Position numbers and translations under genes: made by a program. The notes beneath the pieces are model-generated. The model was not told the DNA's origin, did no database searches, and was given only the letters and a program-made list of their open reading frames with translations. Below are positions 13,601 to 26,125 of a stretch of 64,000 nt of DNA, one piece after another (the stretch's first letter is position 1; every line of letters begins with the position of its first letter). This DNA comes from Echiichthys vipera (taxonomy: Eukaryota > Chordata > Actinopteri > Perciformes > Trachinidae): NCBI GenBank assembly GCA_963691815.1, contig OY829667.1, forward strand, positions 17,912,563 through 17,976,562, written 5' to 3'.

Positions 13601-16600
13601 ATGATCACATCACAGGCCTGCTTACACTGTAGTTGCCAAAACAATCACCCTAGCATCACAGTAAAGGCCAACAAATTTGGCATGGTTCATTTGTAACAAG
13701 GAAGCAGCAAAAATCATTTGAAATTTGAGAAATTACACCAATAGACATTTAGATGTAATGCAGCCTGACATATCTTGCTCAGGGTATAGATGGATGGTTG
13801 GCATGACGCTAATAAAGGCTACATCCTGAAACTGCCAAACAAACCTCCACCTGGACTCCATTGCTCAGATGCTGTTGAATGTGCTTGACCTTCCGCCGTC
13901 CACTTCTCGTCCACCATCTCCGTGTCTGCGTCTGTCTGCATTTGAATCATTTGCTGCACAGGAGCCTTGATTTACTGTTGTTTGCCTTTTCATTCTTAGC
14001 AATACTCTTATTCTTGTTTAACATCCCCTGTTGTGATGCAGTAATTTAATTTCCATTTTCTTTCCTTTCCAATATTAAGATCCGGATAAAGAGTGGCCGG
14101 AGTGATATATAGCCATCTCGTGTGCTTGGCTTTATGCACAGGCAGAGTTCCCAGCACTGCACTTGACTTGAATCACTTCCCCTGTTGAGAGCCTGGGCTA
14201 GCTACTTGTCAGTCATCTGTCTTGATTTGTCAGTTCCCTCCCACCGCTCATAGCCCCCAATCTCCTTTCTGGATGTGCTCTGTGGTTTCTTATACAGTGC
14301 AGGGAAACATTAAGCTCTCCAGGTATTGATTGTATTTCACTCACAGGTAGAGGCCATTGTCCATAAGCTGTACTTTGGGGATCAAAAGGTCAGAGCTATT
14401 GGAGAGTGATAAACAAGATGGATGCCAAGCTTTGGTAAAGGCCTTTAAGTGGTAGGGAATGGATGCACCCTTACACTATCCTCACTGAAAATATATTTTC
14501 ACCAAACAACACACTGTTGTTTTTGGAGTTAATTTCACTGTTGGATTCCATTACTATTTTTACTCTGACATGTCAGTGATTCAGAGACACAGGAACTATG
14601 CAGATCATACACAAGTCATGATGTGGGGAGACTGTAAATGTAATGTTTTCTTTCAAAAATAATATGGCTCATTACTTTTTTGCTTATGTAGCTGCTCCAA
14701 CGAACCTTAAAAAACATCAACTCCCACAAATATCTTTGGAAATGGAATTTAATGTCCTTAAAATCCTTCTCTCAATAATCCTGGTGTCAAAGCTCAGTAA
14801 TAATTACAACACCATCAAAGCATGCTGGGTAATAAAATCTCCAGGCTGCTTTATGGTTCAGGTGCAGTCATCGTCGAGGGTGATTTTGGGTATATCTAAT
14901 GTCATAATCAAAATACTGGCTATGTGAGTCAATTTGTGCTGATGGCAGAAGTAGCAATATGTGTTATGAGTACATTGTTACTATGTGTGTGTCACACTAG
15001 GCCAGATAGATGGAAGGACAGGAACAGAGAGAGACGGAGAGGATTGATGAATCCAGGCACAGTGGGCGAGCAGGTGAGAGATGGAGAGCGTCATTTTTCT
15101 CCCTCTCTCTTTTCTCTCAGTGCCGGGAGGTGACCTCTAACTCAGCGATATGAAGAGAATGTCACGCAACATTAGCCCTCCCTTTGCCCCAGACACAGAT
15201 GAAGTTTTTTTTTTTTGTGCCATGCTGTAGGAAAAAAAATATTCTCTTCCTCCTTGATTAATGTCTGATATGTGGGCAGGCAGTACACAAGAGGCAGTAA
15301 AGAAAGGATTGGTATTCTTTTATATATTATTTCTTTCTTATCTGTCACATATATTAATCAGACTGGCTTAGTGGAGGACCAGAGTGTTGTCCCTCAGGAT
15401 ATCAACCATGATCTCCTTGGTTAGCTGACTGTCCTCCTGGGGGGACTACTATTTTACAACAGTCATTCGTAGGAAAATGGGATCCTTGTGGACAATCTTT
15501 CTGCTGTTTATATATTACTGTTTATATATGACTAAGGTCAAGAGCTAGCTGCCACATCATGAATACCTAATATGTGCCTTTACCAGTGGACATGACGGAT
15601 CTACATCCAGTGCACCGGTGACATTTGACGTTGATTACCTGTCAAAGATGTGGCTATTTTCCAGATATTTGGGGCAGTCTGCATCTCTGAGTGCCCCTCT
15701 GTGTGGTTAATTACCTAATAGGAAGAACTCCCACCCCCCACCCCCACCCATCCTAACCACTACTTCTTCTCTGTAATTACGTGTCAAACCTGACCATCAG
15801 ATAACACTGGCTTTCCATTTGACACAAGACTTTCCCTCCTTTACCTTGAACACAGTCAGTCTGCCCGCCAATCACATGATTTTTGTGGTTAATACGTGGT
15901 GGGAGTCAACCATGTCCTCTAAATCACACATCCAAGCTTTTCAACTAGTGACAAGGCATGGTATTTAATGGTGAGATTTGACAGAAGGTCCCTTTAAAGG
16001 AAAACTGTCAAAAGCTTGTCAAATGTGACAACTGAAAAACGAGGTGACATTAGGTTGTGGTTATAGACAGTGGGTGATGGGACCTACTTGTTATTTTAGC
16101 AACTGCTTTGTATGCACTTCAGTTATGTTCCAAGGTCTGGAAGTAAATGATAGCATCAAGCAATAATAAGTATGTTGAGTGTTGCACAGAAAACTGCATT
16201 AATGTGTTTGCATTGTAGAAAAAGAGCTGGCATCTGGAAAGTGGACTTACACTTCCTAGCAAATCTGAGGTCTGATTGGCAGGAGAATATCCACTCCACA
16301 CTGTCTGCATCTTATTGCAATTTAATTACAAATTCAGCTCTACATGCTAGCAGTGAAGAGATACCTTGTTACAGGTGTGACAAGAGATAACTGATATTTT
16401 CCTCATATTTACTCAAGACTCAAGAACATCTTACACAATGAAGAATCAGACAGGGGATTACGATATAAGAGAATCCAAGCGCTTGCAGGGATTCTCCTAA
16501 TTCTCCTTTTAGATTTCTGTGTGCCACTGGCTAAAACCGAATGGCATACAAATAGTACTACTAGGATACTAATTTAACAAATGTTTTCTCAGTTGTTGGT

Positions 16601-16977
16601 TGTTGATTTTGACCTCAGACGCAGTGCTTTTCTCTAGTAATTAGTTTAATCCTATTGGAAAGCTAATCATGCCATGAAGCCTGGCATTAAGGGAAGGTTT
16701 AGAAACATGGACGAGAAACTGTTTTGTTGAGGAGTAACTTAACAGACTTTGGCTTAGACATTATTCAAAGTTTGACCATTTTGTTAATCTGTCCCTTGCA
16801 AGTTACCCCACTCCATGGAAATGCAAAATGAATGATGGGGTCTTATAACACTTTCTTATAATGCATGTGAAAACTAATAATCCAAGACACATTTACTTGT
16901 GCTAACTAGGTAGATCAGCACTAAAGCTGTAGTTTAGGGTCAGTTTTTTGTGCAGCCCAAACCTATTCAGTTTGAGT
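4621..16977. other. Long gene-free stretch
   Basis: About 12 kb without a supportable gene. Open frames (for example the 130-codon one at 5426-5818 and the 112-codon one at 8262-8600) have no domain, biased composition or splice context. Minor content: interrupted TG runs at 7143-7171, a CAG run in 9515-9530, poly-T near 11440, and the C-rich G4 motif listed separately. The stretch 9760-9960 is less AT-rich and has a compact mixed-motif texture that could be a conserved non-coding element, but this cannot be tested from one sequence. Confidence 0.55.
15730..15749 (-). other. Strong G-quadruplex motif on the minus strand
   Basis: Four C-runs of 3, 6, 5 and 3 bases are separated by single A bases on the plus strand. 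The minus strand therefore has four G-runs with one-base loops, the most stable loop class known for intramolecular G-quadruplexes. The plus strand could form an i-motif. Whether it folds in cells is unknown. Confidence 0.6.
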
Positions 16978-17091
16978 TCTTTTTTCAAATAGCATTTGTA
17001 TTTGCTGAAAAGCTTAATATATATATATATATTAAGCTTAATATATATATATTAAGCTTTTCGGCAAATACAAATGCTATTTGAAAAAAGA
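16978..17091. repeat. Near-perfect 114-bp palindrome with (AT)n core
   Basis: Each arm is 57 bases. Outermost is TCTTTTTTCAAATAGC, then ATTTGTATTTGC, then AAAAGCTT and alternating AT. The mirror arm carries the exact complement with one mismatch (TGCTGAAAAG against TGCCGAAAAG), and there is essentially no spacer. The centre holds AAGCTT sites and AT runs that would extrude easily as a cruciform. There is no coding potential and no obvious target-site duplication beside it. Confidence 0.93.
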
Positions 17092-20000
17092 GTAATCTGT
17101 ATTATCAAATTGTTTGTAAAAACATTAATTTCCCCCAAAAATTGGTGAATCTCAATCCAGAGCGTGCGGACATTTGGACACTGCCATGTATTGGGAAGTG
17201 AATGGTGACATTCCAGTGGTATATCAAGCCGAGATGTGCTGGCATGGCCTTGCCGTTACATGACACAGGGAGCTTTTCATCCTACCATCAGTCCACGTAT
17301 GGCTGCCAATGTGACTGAATCTGAAGCCAGTAGGCTGGACACCTCTTTCAGAGTTTTCCAGAAAATAGCCTGAAAGATGTCTGAAAATAGAAGATTGTAA
17401 TAGAAAATTGGAGTAAAACTTGTGCACTTTCCGCTCAAGTCACATCTCTTAATCAATTAGTGAGGCCAAATACAATCAAGAGAGGCTTTGTGTTGCATTA
17501 AGCAATCAATGGTGAAGAGCAGGAAGGCATGTGGGAATTCCTAACCGCTTCCTTTGGAAAAGAGTGGTGTTGTCAATAGTAAAATGCTGTGTTTCACTTG
17601 ACAGAGCTTAAAGTTTCTTTGACACCCGAATTTACTTGCTCCATTATGTAAGTGGGAGCATAAGAATGCACCTTGGAGTTCGTAATCATCACACCACCAC
17701 CTTTGCTTGTGATCTGCATCATACAGGTTATCTCAGAGGCCCCAATTAAAAAATGTCCCGATTCACTAACATTGTTGTGTTCTGAAAATATCATACTGCT
17801 CTCTCTGACTGTCTTCACCTCAGTGATCTCTCCTCTTCCGTTTATCACGAGAAGATACCAACGAGTTTTTTGCTCTGTTGAAATATGAAAACTGTTTGAA
17901 GAAATCAAGGCTGATTTAAAAGACCTGTGAGCACTGTATGGAAAAAAGAAATCAAGTCATTCAGGGACATTTGACAGTATCAAAAGTGTTTAATTTTCAA
18001 GGGTATAAATGATTTAGTGTGATATTACTTATCAAACCAGACTTTTTTTTATTCTTGATACTACAGATACATACCCAATGACCCAGGGGCCAAAGTTTAG
18101 GAGATCCACTATTTTTTTTCAAATTAGAATTGTTCAGTTTCTCTAGAAATTACCAGAATTTGATTTGGCTAATAAGAAGAATCATTTGATTTGAATGAAT
18201 AAGACTTCCATCTTTGTCTCAGTGAGGATTAATAGAAGAGTCGGCCTTCTTGAAACTCACCCTCCACAGCTGAAGTGAATGTTTTCAACCTGGAGGTCCA
18301 CTGCAGGCCTCACTCCATATAAGGGGCTCCTCTCCAACATACTGTGTTCTCGTGATGCTTTCCGAATAGCTGCTGTCTTTATTGATCCCTTCTCCCCCTC
18401 AGACTCTCTCTCTGTTCTGTATCCTTTCCTTCCGACCAGCTACAGTATTTCCCCCTCAGTCATGTAGATCTGGGAGGCTTTTGGGGCTGGGGCTGCAGCA
18501 GCTGTCACAGGCATAGCGGACACTCTTAATTGGCTCCCCTGGGGCAATCCTCTTGGTGGAGCAGAGCAGGGCAGTAACTGCATAGGCAAACTGGAGAGAA
18601 CCAGAGCCCTTGCAGATCTAGTTTAAAACCCACTGAAGAAGCCTCTGGGCTGTATTATTGTGCTTTATAATACAGTTGACATGTTGAGGGGGAAATAACA
18701 ACTTCATCCATTTTAAAGGAAAGGTAACATCTTTGTAAATGGATTATGTAATGGTGATTACAGCTTTTCATGGTTGTATTGAGAAGCATAGTCGGTTTGT
18801 GATTAGGACAGATGGCTTTACAGTTCGGATTAGTCAGACTATTTTAATGTCAACCGTACAACAATGGCACAGTCTGTTGGCTAGTGTAACTCTTAATATG
18901 GCAACGTAACATTGTAATGTTATTTACACACTCATGCACTGGGCCGAGCAATGTAATATTTAGACTGGCCAAACTTTTTCTCAACAAACATCAAAACATA
19001 AATTATTCCTGTTTGGTGTTATGTATAAAATACTGTCTGTGGTTTTTATAACAAGCCATGCTAGGGGGTGTTTAGGGGTGTCACAATTTCTATTTTAAAA
19101 TGAAAATTAAATTTGAACAATTTCAATTATGGAAATGAAAAGCAAAATTGATGATTGTCCTTGTTTGTTTTTTTTCTTTACTCCGTACTTGCGCATTTCC
19201 AAAGAAAAGACACACAGATGACAGTGTAGCATACCAGCAGTAGCATACAGCTAAAGACACAACAAACTGGGTAACAAACTGTAAAATCCTCCTGCTTCCC
19301 TGAAGTCACCGGCTTGATAACATTTTGCATTTCCCTGTGAGTTATGTAAACAAACAATGAATGGTAAAGTGCGTGTGCTCCGACGGGACTTCATGTTGCA
19401 CTAGGTGTCCCTCGTTAAGGGCCATCCACATCAAGAACTATAACTGATGTCAGCATCCACACTAATGAACAATAAAGCTCTATAAAATGCCAAACACATG
19501 TCACATGCTATAGCTATCAATGCCCCACGCTACATGTCCCTCGTGTTAGCTTACATAAAGGAGGAAGATACTTTTTTTAAAAATGTATTTGTTTACTACT
19601 TGATTTAGATTTATTTGCCATTGTTTGCATTAATAACAATATCAAGAAAATAGTTGAACATGAGCTGCTGCTGTGCCACAAGGCTGTGATGCTATGTGTA
19701 GAAGTAAGTTCTATTAAAAATCAAGGCACTTTGAAACATATGAAGATTAACACATTTGATGGATTTTATTGGCTTCCTGGGATCACAGATCACAAGAGAG
19801 TGCCTATACCAATTTTATTCTGTTTTATAATATTTGACCAACCATCCTCAATGTCTGTAATGTCATTTCTATTACCTTTAATAACTATTCAACACACACT
19901 TTTTTTGGGCAAACATATTTTGGGAGTTCTTTCTTTCCAATATTTCACGACTTTCAGATTTGGTCCTCTTTAGACATGGTCAAGCCATGTCACGGTGACC

Positions 20001-21277
20001 ATGAGTCGTTTTCTTGAACATTTGACATCTTCATTTCTGCTTAAAGAGGAATAGATCACTTATAATGTATATATATAATCTGTTCATTTACAGAAAAGGT
20101 GTTGAATTTAGTGAGTACACACTATCATAGAGTTTGAACATGCCATTCTGAAAAGTTCTGTTTACTTGCATTCATCAAGTTGCTCTTAAAGTGATCCTAA
20201 CAATATTGTTCACCTCTATCACTGTCGTTGTAGTTGTAATTCGAATCTGCTTGATTAAGAACCATTTTTTAAACAATCATTTTTTTATAGTTATCACTGT
20301 AGTTTCCCTTCTCCCTTTACTGTGAGTGTCTATGCTGGAAAAAAAGAAGAAATTAAATCAAATTGAATTGAATCGAATCGAATCGACTCATGACCTCAAA
20401 ACTGAAAGTCACAAGGAATCATACATTTGGAGAATCATGAGACACCTACTAATAGTTAATTACCAGCTCCCACCTTCCATAGCCATTCCTTTCGGGGGTC
20501 CCGCACAGCTTCAGTCAATCTTAGCTTTAGTTCCATAATATCTTTGACCTTATTAGAGCTATATCTATTATGGCTTTCACTCCATTCTTTTAGACGTGAC
20601 TGCTTTATGCAGTACCAGAGCAGAGGGATGAGTCGGTGAATCAGACTGCAGACTGAAATCTGCTTTCCCGATCTCTCATTTTTATTCCTTGGCTCTGACA
20701 TCCGGCCAGCAGCCCTTCATGCTACATGCCCCTGATCTGCTTAGAATCCCCTTCTCTATACTTTCTTCCCCTCTCCCTCATATCCTCCCTTCTTATTTTT
20801 CTTTATCCTTCTTGTTTCATTTCTATCAGCATCGCTTACTGTGCCATCCTGCTTTCATCCGTTGTCTTTCTGGGTCTCAGTTGCTGCAATGACAACAATG
20901 ACGTTTTATCTTTATTTTCTGGTCCCCTCATTACAGCCATTGCAATGCCATCATTTTTTGAGCCTCTCAGCCACTTTAGGCCAACCCAGACTGATTAGGT
21001 GGCATTGATCCAAACAAATAAAAGTGGGACTCTATTTCTCATGCTATTAATTGAGATGCAAGTTGACAGAGGGATAGATTGACGAAGGGATGGAAGAACA
21101 ATGAATAACATCTGGGAGGTTTGGAGGCGATAACTTGAGTATCAGAAACCGTTGTCAATCTTACTAATGGCTGTGTCTCAGCAAAATTCAGAGAAGATCT
21201 CTTTGGCAGGCGCTGAATATAGGGTTTGTCTCCAAAGTATATTCAGTAAGCATGTCTGTCAGCGTGAATTCTGCAGT
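17092..21277. other. No gene seen
   Basis: AT-rich unique-looking sequence. The overlapping frames at 17594-17908 (minus) and 17673-17888 (plus) are mutual shadows with no domain. Near 19074 a short AGGGGTGTCACAAT phrase resembles the end of a fish hAT element, but no matching right end follows. Confidence 0.55.
20358..20386. repeat. Short (ATTGA/ATCGA)n pentanucleotide repeat
   Basis: Five consecutive five-base units, two ATTGA and three ATCGA, follow an A-rich stretch. The pattern resembles the simple tail left by some LINE insertions, but no LINE body could be recognised upstream. Confidence 0.7.
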
Positions 21278-21350
21278 CACTGAAAAAACACAAGCTTTTA
21301 ACATGTTGACCTCACCTTTTCATTAAATTAAATTTTTGATTATTTCAGTG
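21278..21350. mobile_element. Possible very small MITE
   Basis: The left end CACTGAAAAAA and right end TTATTTCAGTG are inverted partners over 11 bases (with one or two mismatches) around a 50-bp AT-rich interior. The terminal sequence resembles that of the larger candidate at 1540-2448. No target duplication was identified, and the element is short enough to be coincidental. Confidence 0.25.
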
Positions 21351-21592
21351 TAAAATGCACCAGAGCTGCTATCACTCATAATGATTTCACCCATACAGCA
21401 GGACATTGTTCCAACAATTGAACAAAGCCAAGGTGTATTAGCTAATGATTAACATCCATTCATTGGTGTATTAAGTGGTACCCAATTAGCACTGAGTAGC
21501 ATGGAAGGAGCCACTTTACGGTGTAATATTTTCACTGCCTCTGGTTCCCTGGCATTTTCAACTGATTTGTTAATTAAAGTTAGGTGGTTGGA

Positions 21593-21620
21593 GGGGCTGG
21601 GGGATGGGGGGTGTTGGGGG
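21593..21620 (+). other. G-quadruplex motif on the plus strand
   Basis: G-runs of 4, 5, 6 and 5 bases are separated by CT, AT and TGTT. This satisfies the usual four-tract, short-loop definition with at least four stacked tetrads possible. Nothing else nearby suggests a promoter. Confidence 0.6.
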
Positions 21621-22647
21621 ATTGACCTTTCAGCTCAATTTGTTTCCTAGTTGCTGCTGGAAGGGGGGTGTATTTCCTTTTGTGTCCTGGTGAGTAACTG
21701 AGCGAAGAGAGAGGGCTGCACCCTTGGATATCCTGCAGTCTGAATTATACAGTCACTGGGCCTGGCAGTTTGCACATGCACAGTGCAAACACACACACAC
21801 ACATACTCATAGCACAGCAACAGAATTATGCATCTGTGTCTGTTCTTGTTAGCAAACAGTGCGCACACAGCAGGTGTGCACCTGCTCTACCACACCTGCT
21901 TTTAAAGAAACAACCGGTAACTGTTGTGGCAGCAACACAAACACAGAACATTGTGCACATGTAGTACACTGGTTTTAATATGTGACAGGTTGTTGTTTCA
22001 ACAATGTCAAACATGATTTATTAAATTTAATCTTTTACATTGAGTTGTCAGGGAAACTGCCTTACCCCTTCCAAAAAACAACATAAACAATGGTACTTCT
22101 TCAACACATCTATTTAGGAGTTTTTCATTAAGGATAAATCATATCATGCCTTTTCTCATTACGTGTCTATGGTCAATGGGGTTATCGGACTTGTCAACAT
22201 TTGACTGTCTCACTGCAGTGATTAATCAAATTTCTCCAGTGGTAACAGATGTCAGTGCAAGCTGTGTGGAGGAGACCATATGCTTCACATCACTTTAAAT
22301 GTTTTGATAATAACTAACTACTTCATTGTGCTAAACATTAGTGGCTACTATGTTATGTCCTGGTGAAATACTTGTAAAGTACTTTCGAAAGTTTGCATGT
22401 ATATAATCTGCTAAATATTAAGCATGTCTTAACAACATCTATTCTTTTATAGTGGCATTATTGCAACAACTGTAGAGTAGGTTTTTGGGAAATCCTGAAC
22501 CAGCATATTTTGAGTTGTTTGTCTAGAAGATGATCCTGAGCCACAGCCATATTGCCGGACCTTCAGAGCACAGGAGAAAAATCTGGCTGCACAAGTAAAC
22601 ATTCGGGGATGGGTGGGAAAAAATTGTTCTGGCCTGTTTGTATTACT

Positions 22648-22740
22648 TTAGACTTAGACTTAGACTTAGACTTCTCTTTATTGATCCCTTTGGGAAGACT
22701 CCCGCAAGGAAATTGAATTTCCAGCAGCTTACAAAAACAA
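22648..22740 (-). mobile_element. LINE 3' tail with (TTAGAC)n
   Basis: About four units of TTAGAC are followed by TCTTTATTGATCCCTTTGGG and GCAAGGAAATTGAATTTCC. This is a terminal sequence I recognise from teleost LINE 3' ends, here in minus orientation with the hexamer as the simple tail. The element is severely 5'-truncated and no coding part remains. Confidence 0.55.
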
Positions 22741-23628
22741 AGGGACAAAGGAGAACCAATCATAATTGGTGCCCTTAAAAAATAGGTAGCTGAGATTGTG
22801 GGGCGAAGGATGCCAGCTGATATAGGTTGTTAATGGCATGCTTTATCTCAACAAGGTACATCCGGTGAATCAGACTGGGGGGTTATTTTGGCAGCTTGCA
22901 GGGGTGTCCCAATGACTTAAATGAAGAGTGATGGCAGGCCAAGATTGACTGGCACAGTGAACACTGAGATTGATGAAAGGTTTCACTGGGAGACAGATGA
23001 GTGTGCAATGGGAAGGGACACATCAGATGGAATGGTGAACGAAAAGGTCAAAGTTTGGGGCACAGCATGAAAGGGAATTCGTTCTCTGTATGTTGTGATC
23101 AGAGGAAGGAAAGCTACTTTGAAGTAATGCCTCATTGACAGAAGGCTTTTCAACTGTGAAGCTGACATGGTGCTTGGTGGACACTTGGTGAACTGGAAAA
23201 CCTCCCTGGTGAACGAAAGAAAACACACAGAAATGTTTTTATCTCTTTGATATATAATTAGTGCCCTGCAGCTGTAATCAAGAGTCAGAGCTGAGTCTTT
23301 TATAACCATTCACCATATTGACACCAACACTATAAATTATAAAGTACAGTGAATTTACTGTATTATTTAGTTGTATATAGTTTAACATGTCATGATTGCC
23401 TTTTACGACTTTTTGCTTTTATTGCTGGCAGTAAAAAATAGCAGGAAATGGCGATACAACATGCAGCAAAGGTCCCCAACCAAGAGTAACTTTGTAGTTA
23501 CTGCCTCATAAGTCTTGGAGTCCAAAATTGGATGTCAGACTTGATAAGGTGTACTTCAATAAAAGTACCAACAGGAGTTATATTTGTTGTCCAGTAAATT
23601 AAATTTAACCCAAGGAAGCTAGTTTGGG

Positions 23629-23679
<51 letters not shown>

Positions 23680-24177
23680 ACACCCAAGTCTCACTTTGCC
23701 ACAGATTACTCCAACTTCCTCAAATAAATATATGTTCAGTCATTGATTCCATTCGTATATGCGGTCTGCTGCACTGTAGTCACACACACACATTATACAT
23801 TTATAATAATAGGGACTCCATGAGTTCAATGTTAAGTCTCCCTCCAGATATGGCCACATTAATAAACAGTGACAGGGGGAGAAATGAAAGAGCTACATGT
23901 TCCCATGTCATTAAAAAAACATGTAAGTTATATAGAGATGGAGTTGTCCTTCTGCCTGATATGACTCTTCCCTAGAGACCGCCCCTTTACAGAGAAGAGC
24001 AGACATTAGCCTGAGTTTGTAGCCCAGCTATGGCAGAGAAGCAGAAGAAGGAAGCCAAAGAGAGCTACATTTTAGCAGATGTTGCAGCGTAACCACGATG
24101 AAGAATAGATGGAGATAATAACAAACTGGATGAACGGGATTCGACAGTTAGAATGAGTACGCACAGAGAGTAACTTT
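22741..24177. other. No gene seen; contains (TA)n microsatellite
   Basis: Apart from the dinucleotide repeat at 23631-23675, this stretch holds only short domain-free open frames, such as a 108-codon minus-strand frame at 22983-23309 overlapped by another in a different frame. Confidence 0.55.
23631..23675. repeat. (TA)n microsatellite
   Basis: An uninterrupted run of about 22 TA units. It is self-complementary and could extrude as a cruciform. Confidence 0.98.
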
Positions 24178-24530
24178 AAGAAGAAGAAGAAGAAATTATT
24201 TATTAGTCCCACAGCGGGGAAATTCGATTTTTTTCACTCTATTATTGTTATTCATGTTACACACACACAGGCCTGAAATACACACACATGCACAGACAGG
24301 ACCTATATACATGCAATTAATGGAGAGATGTTAGAGCGAGGGGGCTGCCAGTGACCGGCGCCCCGAGCAGTTGGGGGTTCAGTGCCTTGCTCAACAGCAC
24401 CTCGGTAGTGCCTAGGAGATGAACTGGCACCTCTCCAGCCACCAGTCCACGCTCCATTCATGGTCCACACAGGGACTCAAACCGGCGACCCTCCAGTTCC
24501 CAGCAAAGTCACCTATGGACTGAGGCTAGA
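24178..24530 (-). mobile_element. tRNA-derived SINE, copy 1
   Basis: In minus orientation the element has an A-box-like TAGCCTCAGTCCATAGG and a B-box-like GGGTCGCCGGTTTGAGTCCC. A conserved body follows (CATGAATGGAGCGTGGACTG, then CATCTCCTAGGCACTACCGA), then an AATTTCCCC LINE-like 3' end and a (CTT)n tail. It aligns along its whole length with the copy at 47464-47819. The extreme 5' GGGGCGGCAG seen in that copy is absent, and there is an extra C in the A box. RNA polymerase III transcription from the internal promoter is the expected mode for this class. The degraded B box suggests this copy is inactive. Confidence 0.85.
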
Positions 24531-25765
24531 GAAGCTTGGTTGTGATAGAGGAGGAGGAACACCAATGTTTTTTGTATTTTATTTATCAAGGCACATAACC
24601 AACTGTAGAGTGCCTCTGCAGTGACCAGCGTTGGCAGACTCTAATTTTTCCAGGCAGCTCCCAGTAGAACTGTATGAATGTCAGAGTATTGCTGTGAAGG
24701 AGCATGCATGCTCAGTTGACTGTCTCTGCATAAATACATGTTTAACAAGGTCTACAGTCCTGCTGGCAGCCTCCTAGAGGCTATGTGGTTAATTATACCC
24801 AACACTATGCAAATGTTTTGCCAATTTTTGCCATTAATTGAGCCTTACCAGTAGTATGGCAAGAATTGTAAAATGTCTGGCTCTGCCACCTACGTTTGTT
24901 TTTATCACATCTTGACCACTGTTGGTCAGATTGCTGTTTCTGTACAAATGTCCTGGATATCCTGAAGCCTTACCGCTGCATGTGATGTGTATGTGACAGA
25001 AACTGCAGCAGATCCGAGCATAGATTGAGAGAAAAATGCTCCCTACGACTTCCTCCCATGTCACCTTAATGAAACCGGTGCGTGTAATGATGTTATCTGC
25101 TCCCACACACTCATATGGAAATCCACCCAAGGAAAGCCGGCTCTCATTGTAACACATGTTCACTCACCTGAAGCACAAAATCTGCTCCACATTGGCCCAA
25201 GAGAGTAAGATGGATCATCTCAGTCAAGACCATAGACGTTTCTATTCATGTCACCTCTCTCTATAGAAGCTAATGGATTTTCCCTGCAGCACATCTTTAT
25301 TGTCTAATGCACAATAATGTCTCGGATGTTTTATGAGTTCGACCTAGCACATAGACAGAGAAAAAAGTAATGCCAAGGCTGATCGATGGCTAGGTTGTTG
25401 ATGGATATAACCATATGGAACAGGAAGGTTGATGGGGAGATGGGGAAACACGGAGCTGTAGCGCAGAAAGCTACATTAGATGCCTAATGCTGTTCTGCAG
25501 AGAGACATCTGAGCTTAATGCATAGCACAATAATTCTTGTATTTTATCCATGGTGAATTATAAATATGGGTATGCATACTTAGATAGATTTGACAGAAAT
25601 GGGCCTAAGGGTCAAAGTAAATTCAGCTGTGGTTATTCATAGACATAGCATATTTATTTTCTGTTTCACATTATATTTTGTAGTGCTTTTTCTCTTTTGA
25701 TTTGCACTGCCTAAAGTCTTACTTTTCACTGATGTCAGCCAGTGATGTTACACAAAATGATTACT
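24531..25765. other. No gene seen
   Basis: Unique-looking sequence. A 109-codon minus-strand frame (24834-25163) has no recognisable domain and no splice or promoter context. Confidence 0.55.
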
Positions 25766-25773
25766 GTTATACC

Positions 25774-26117
25774 TAGGGATGGGTAGTAATATCGGTATTA
25801 AACAGGCCCAGAGGCTAACTGATTAAAGTATTAGTATTGATAAGTTTGGACAGTATTGGTTTTATAACATTTCAGATTTGTTTCTAGTACTATTGAGTTT
25901 ATAGTGACTTTGCTCTTGTAAACTGTTGCTGCTTTATAAACATTTAATTATATATTGCTACAATATACAAACATTCTAATCATGTTCTGGTATTTTCTAA
26001 AAAGCAATTATTTAGTGATGAAAATGAACCAATAAGAGTATCCATAAAGAACCGAACAGATAAGGTGTATCGATAAGAGTAGTAGTGTGGATAAAATCCT
26101 AATGATAGCCATCCCTA
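25774..26117. mobile_element. hAT-type MITE with 8-bp target-site duplications
   Basis: The ends are TAGGGATGGGTA and AGCCATCCCTA, a 9-base perfect inverted repeat (TAGGGATGG) that continues weakly inward. The element is flanked by GTTATACC (25766-25773) and GTTATGCC (26118-26125), an 8-bp direct duplication with one mismatch, the length generated by hAT transposases. The 344-bp interior is AT-rich with ATCGGTATTA / GGTGTATCGATAAG subterminal motifs and no open frame. It is therefore non-autonomous. Similar TAGGGATGGG-ended elements are frequent in fish. Confidence 0.82.
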
Positions 26118-26125
26118 GTTATGCC

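Noticed and set aside
19074..19170. Left end of a hAT-like element (AGGGGTGTCACAAT)
   Set aside because: No matching right terminus or target duplication could be found downstream.
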